A stretch of 64,000 bases of DNA from JAWXCM01 sp034408745 (GTDB lineage Bacteria > Acidobacteriota > Terriglobia > Bryobacterales > Bryobacteraceae): the NCBI GenBank assembly GCA_034408745.1, contig JAWXCM010000113.1:1-64000 (forward strand), in the 5' to 3' direction. A program made the translations under genes and the position numbers. The notes beneath the pieces are model-generated. The model had not been told where the DNA came from. It saw only the letters and a program-made list of their open reading frames with translations, and searched no databases. Positions 61,034 to 64,000 of this stretch are shown piece after piece (within the stretch, counting starts at the first letter, position 1; every line of letters starts with the position of its first letter).

Positions 61034-62998
61034 GTGAGCGAGCCCGCCGCAAACGCCCAGCAGTTCGTGATCCGCCTGAGCATGATGGGCGCTGCCACAA
61101 CCATGGCGTTCCAGGTGGCTGGTAAAGCCGCTCGTGACGCTCTGTTCCTCACGCATTACCGGCCGTCGCAACTCCCGCTGCTGGTGGTCGTCGCCGCGCT
61201 CACAGCTATCGTCCTCAGCCTGCTGCAGGGTCGCATCCTGAACCGGCTTTCCCCTGCGAGATTTGTTCCTGCTCTGCTGCTGTTCAGCGCCGGGCTTCAG
61301 ACAGTGGAGTGGTTCACGTGGGGCTACCGGCCCGGCTGGTCCGCCATCGCCGTCTATATTCACGTCGTCGCGCTGGGAGCACTCATCACGTCCGGCTTCT
61401 GGTCCGTGATCAATGAACAGTTCGATCCGTGGACCGCGAAACAGGCATTCGGACGAATCGCAGGTGCGGGCACGGCGGGCGGTGTCGCCGGAGGTTTTCT
61501 TGCCGAGCGTCTCGCAGCCATGGCGCCAGCCCAATCGGTGCTGCTGGCGATGGCGACAATGCAGGTCCTCACCAGCTTCTGTCTCCTCATGCTCCCGGCT
61601 CCCGAGCCTCTAACGCAGACGCGCCACGTGATTCACATACGCCCGTGGGATCTGCTCCGAAACTCGAACTATTTCCGACAACTCAGCTTGCTGGTACTGG
61701 CCGGGACGTTCTCCGCGGCACTGCTGGACTACGTGCTGAAGGCCGATGCACGTCACACACTCGGCCCAGGCGAGCCGCTCCTCCGGTTCTTCGCGATGTT
61801 CCACACAGGCACTGCAATCCTGAGCTTCATCCTCCAGCTGGGCGCCACATCGACGCTGCTGAATAAGCTCGGGCTGGGGGCAACGGTCGCCACTCTCCCG
61901 GGCTCGGTAAGCCTGGGTGGGGTGATTGCTGCCATCACCGGCGGACTCCCGGCTGTGACCGCAGCCAGAGCTGCCGAAGCTGTTGTGCGCGGGTCGTTTT
62001 TTCGCGCCGGGTATGAGCTTCTCTACACGCCCATGCTGCCGTCGGAGAAGCGCGTGATCAAGTCCTTCAATGACGTCACGGTCGACCGTCTGGGCGACGC
62101 GCTGGGAGGAGGCTTCGCTCAGCTTGCCATCAATCTGGGACCTGCGCTCTCCGGTCCGGTCATGCTGGTTACCGCTTCTGTGGCGTCGGCGGGTGGCTGG
62201 CTGTTATCGCGAACGCTGAACCGAGGTTACCTGCATTCGCTGGAACGCAGCCTTGAACACTATTCGGATGAGGAGCCTTCGCCGCTCGCCCAGTTCGACA
62301 CGGCGCAATTCCCTGCCGTGCCCACCGCGGCAACCGCAAAAACTGGTTCAGCCGCATCTCCGGAGGATCAGTTCGACATCCTGGCTTCCTCCGACCGGAG
62401 CGCCATGGCACGACTGCTTGACGGGCCGGTACTTCTGGATCGAAGCCTGATTCCGTACGTGGTGCCACTGCTCGCCGATGCTGCCCTCCGCCGTCCCGCG
62501 ACACATGCATTGAAACTGGCTGCGGCAGACCACACGGGTCAACTCACCGACTACCTGCTGGATCGCAGCGAGCCCCTGGATGTGCGCCGCCGTGTCCCTG
62601 GCATCCTGGCGGCAGCCGGATCCGCTCGCGCCGCCGATGCGCTGGTGGCCGCACTGCACGATCCGGATATCGGAGTACGAATTAGCTGTGGGCGTGCTCT
62701 GGACCAGCTGCGAACGCAGGCTGACATCCCGGTCGGCACCGAACCGATCTTCGCCGCCATTCGCGCGGAACTGCGCGGCTCTCGCATGAAGCAGAAGCTC
62801 TCACTGGAGCACATTTTCGTACTGCTTGCGGTGGTGCTGTCGCGGGATCACATCCGCATTGCACACGATGCTCTGATCAACGGGCAGGATCACCTGCGCG
62901 GAATCGCACGCGAGTATCTGGAGACGTCACTTCCGCCCGACCTCGCCGATGCGCTGCTCGAAGCACTGAAACCGGAACGGGCCACCCTGCAGCAGTAG
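61034..62998 (+). CDS. MFS-like membrane protein fused to a HEAT-repeat domain
   Basis: A 654-residue protein beginning with GTG at 61034. The first 400 residues hold about 10-12 transmembrane helices like those of ADP/ATP-translocase-like MFS proteins (DALFLTHYRPSQLPLL; GRIAGAGTAGGVAGGFLAERLA; GSFFRAGYELLYTPMLPSEKRVIKSFNDV; DRLGDALGG). The rest is cytoplasmic and shows HEAT-like helices (VPLLADAALRRPATHALKLAAADHTGQLTDYLLD...; VRRRVPGILAAAGSARAADALVAALHDPDIGVRISCGRALDQL). Such fusions occur in Acidobacteria and other phyla; nucleotide exchange is unproven. It stands alone, 89 nt after the VOC gene. Confidence 0.78.
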   Translation: MSEPAANAQQFVIRLSMMGAATTMAFQVAGKAARDALFLTHYRPSQLPLLVVVAALTAIVLSLLQGRILNRLSPARFVPALLLFSAGLQTVEWFTWGYRPGWSAIAVYIHVVALGALITSGFWSVINEQFDPWTAKQAFGRIAGAGTAGGVAGGFLAERLAAMAPAQSVLLAMATMQVLTSFCLLMLPAPEPLTQTRHVIHIRPWDLLRNSNYFRQLSLLVLAGTFSAALLDYVLKADARHTLGPGEPLLRFFAMFHTGTAILSFILQLGATSTLLNKLGLGATVATLPGSVSLGGVIAAITGGLPAVTAARAAEAVVRGSFFRAGYELLYTPMLPSEKRVIKSFNDVTVDRLGDALGGGFAQLAINLGPALSGPVMLVTASVASAGGWLLSRTLNRGYLHSLERSLEHYSDEEPSPLAQFDTAQFPAVPTAATAKTGSAASPEDQFDILASSDRSAMARLLDGPVLLDRSLIPYVVPLLADAALRRPATHALKLAAADHTGQLTDYLLDRSEPLDVRRRVPGILAAAGSARAADALVAALHDPDIGVRISCGRALDQLRTQADIPVGTEPIFAAIRAELRGSRMKQKLSLEHIFVLLAVVLSRDHIRIAHDALINGQDHLRGIAREYLETSLPPDLADALLEALKPERATLQQ

Positions 62999-63001
62999 TC
63001 G

Positions 63002-63766
63002 TCAGAGAATCTTGGGCCAGACGGGTCGACGCTTCTCCTGAAACGCGGTGACACCTTCGCGATAATCCTCGGACCCGAAGGCCTGCGTCCGAAACTGCAG
63101 AGCAAGACGGCCGGATTCGTCAGAAGAAAGGCCTCGCGACGCTCTCAGGTACTCCAGGCCGAGCCGAATCGCCTGGGGTGCCGACTCGGCGAGGTGATGC
63201 GCCGTCGCCGACGCCCGGTCGTCCAGTTCAAACGCCGGCGCGACTTCGTGCACCAACCCCCACTGCACCGCCTCGTTCACGCTGAAGATTCGCCCGGTAA
63301 GCGCGAGTTCCGTAGCGCGGCGCTCTCCAATGGTGGCGACAACCGCGCGCCAGATGATGAACGGCCACATGCCGATTCGAATCTCGGTCAGTCCGAAATT
63401 GCAGCCGTGCGCCGCTACCACAATGTGGGCATTGCAGAGCAGGCCGACGCCGCCTCCCAGCGCTGGACCAGCCACGGCGGCGACAATCGGCTTCAGCGAC
63501 CGTGAGGCCACCGTGAAAAGCCGTTCGTGAATTGCGGTCTTTTGAGCCGCGTCCGGCCCGATGGCGTCGGAGAGATCCATGCCCGCGCAAAACACGTCGC
63601 CACGGGCTTCCAGCAAAACGCAGCCGACGCCGGAGTTTGAGTTGGCCTCATCGAAAGCATCGGCGAGCTGGGTGCAGAACTCGGCCGACAGCGCGTTCTT
63701 TTTCTCCGGACGGTTGAGGGTCAGCCGCAACACACGGTCTTCCCGTGCGATCTCGATAAAGCTCAC
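63002..63766 (-). CDS. Enoyl-CoA hydratase/isomerase family protein
   Basis: A 254-residue crotonase: LTLNRPEKKNALS, GDVFCAGMDLSD (oxyanion loop), AVAGPALGGGVGLLCNAHIVVAA and FGLTEIRIGMWPFIIWRAVV; the second catalytic Glu is in TEIRIG. The start is GTG at 63766 (GAAGGAGAAAT before it), overlapping the stop of the next upstream gene (ATGTGA). Placed after an AtuA-type protein, it may hydrate a branched or terpenoid enoyl-CoA, such as methylglutaconyl-CoA. Confidence 0.88.
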   Translation of the reverse strand: MSFIEIAREDRVLRLTLNRPEKKNALSAEFCTQLADAFDEANSNSGVGCVLLEARGDVFCAGMDLSDAIGPDAAQKTAIHERLFTVASRSLKPIVAAVAGPALGGGVGLLCNAHIVVAAHGCNFGLTEIRIGMWPFIIWRAVVATIGERRATELALTGRIFSVNEAVQWGLVHEVAPAFELDDRASATAHHLAESAPQAIRLGLEYLRASRGLSSDESGRLALQFRTQAFGSEDYREGVTAFQEKRRPVWPKIL

Positions 63767-64000
63767 ATTTCTCCTTCGTCGACTTCGATTTCCATTCGCA
63801 GCAATGCGGAGCTGAGCGTCTTTCCCTGGGCGTCGGTCCGCAGCGAGAGTGTTCCTCCGCCCCCCAGCGCGCCGTGCAGCAGGAAGTTGAGCGCGGACAG
63901 ATTCGGCAGTTCGTAGCGGATTACCTCGCCTAGGACGAAGTCGCCGAACCACGCTTTCACGCGTTCGGCGGTAAGTTCCCGGCGCAGGATGGGATAGTAG
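63763..64000 (-). CDS. AtuA-type protein, C-terminal part (5' end outside window)
   Basis: The frame is open to the right edge. YYPILRRELTAERVKAWFGDFVLGEVIRYELPNLSALNFLLHGALGGGGTLSLRTDAQGKTLSSALLRMEIEV is the C-terminal ferredoxin-like domain that follows the AtuA core in acyclic terpene utilisation proteins (DUF1446 family), ending in EGEM. The stop overlaps the enoyl-CoA hydratase start, so the two are coupled. Only about 78 residues lie in the window, so the assignment is from this domain alone. Confidence 0.7.
   Translation of the reverse strand, partial: YYPILRRELTAERVKAWFGDFVLGEVIRYELPNLSALNFLLHGALGGGGTLSLRTDAQGKTLSSALLRMEIEVDEGEM

Noticed and set aside
1..64000. CRISPR arrays, tRNA, rRNA, insertion sequences, diversity-generating or toxin-antitoxin systems
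   Set aside because: I looked for regular repeats, cloverleaf-like stretches in gaps and transposase or reverse transcriptase motifs and found none. A tRNA scan would be the decisive check.

Overview
The window reads as chromosomal DNA of a free-living, GC-rich member of the Acidobacteriota, most likely near the Bryobacterales/Solibacter group. This is an inference. It rests on the many Gfo/Idh/MocA oxidoreductases with Tat-type leaders, DUF1080 and TIM-barrel sugar isomerases, a Sig-70_ECF sigma factor coupled to a serine/threonine kinase with TPRs, and a PadR-linked RND pump. No rRNA, tRNA, CRISPR array, IS element or integrase was recognised. Coding density is high and no gene-free stretch exceeds about 240 bases outside one decayed gene.

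Layout. 1-532: end of a GNAT acetyltransferase. 519-5728 (minus strand): a tightly packed run of KdsC-like phosphatase, ACT/DUF5612 protein, two tandem Gfo/Idh/MocA proteins, a zinc alcohol dehydrogenase and the FluC/CrcB fluoride channel. 5794-10975 (plus): a three-gene beta-oxidation operon (FadN-type bifunctional enzyme, thiolase, acyl-CoA dehydrogenase). 11211-25024 (plus): a compact 13.8 kb phage head-tail module. 25041-30435: orphan Wzt-like ABC ATPase, POT peptide transporter, M24 peptidase and a PQQ-type beta-propeller protein. 30439-38838: phosphoglucomutase, small zinc-ribbon protein, secreted proteins, alginate-lyase-family protein, methyltransferase, thymidine kinase, two membrane proteins of unknown role and a decayed M20 amidohydrolase. 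38945-44865: PadR regulator, TolC, RND pump and membrane fusion protein. 44998-48581: ECF sigma factor, Ser/Thr kinase-TPR protein and a small protein. 48624-51111 (minus): NCS1-like permease, DedA protein, cupin. 51162-58211: carbohydrate cluster (DUF1080, two isomerases/epimerases, two Gfo/Idh/MocA, sulfatase). 58293-62998: YjbR protein, frameshifted DUF418 gene, ArsR/SRPBCC/VOC operon, and an MFS-HEAT fusion. 63002-64000 (minus): enoyl-CoA hydratase and the C-terminus of an AtuA-type protein.

The most interesting region is 11.2-25.0 kb. It has an intact terminase (ATPase and nuclease residues present), portal, scaffold-like protein, coat protein, connectors, tail tube, a tail-assembly chaperone whose second half is reachable only by -1 frameshifting at a canonical A_AAA_AAC site, a very short tape measure (213 aa), a DUF2460 tail protein, a paralogue carrying a jelly-roll-like insertion, and a large hub with four cysteines placed as in iron-sulfur tail hubs. 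It has no integrase, replication, repressor or lysis gene. The content and size resemble the Rhodobacter gene transfer agent structural cluster, so it may be a domesticated, GTA-like particle in an acidobacterium; a decayed siphoprophage is the main alternative.

The sugar cluster at 51-58 kb fits a periplasmic/cytoplasmic route through 3-keto-glycosides: oxidoreductases oxidise the sugar, a DUF1080 hydrolase cleaves it, isomerases act on the product, and a sulfatase could remove sulfate from the polysaccharide.
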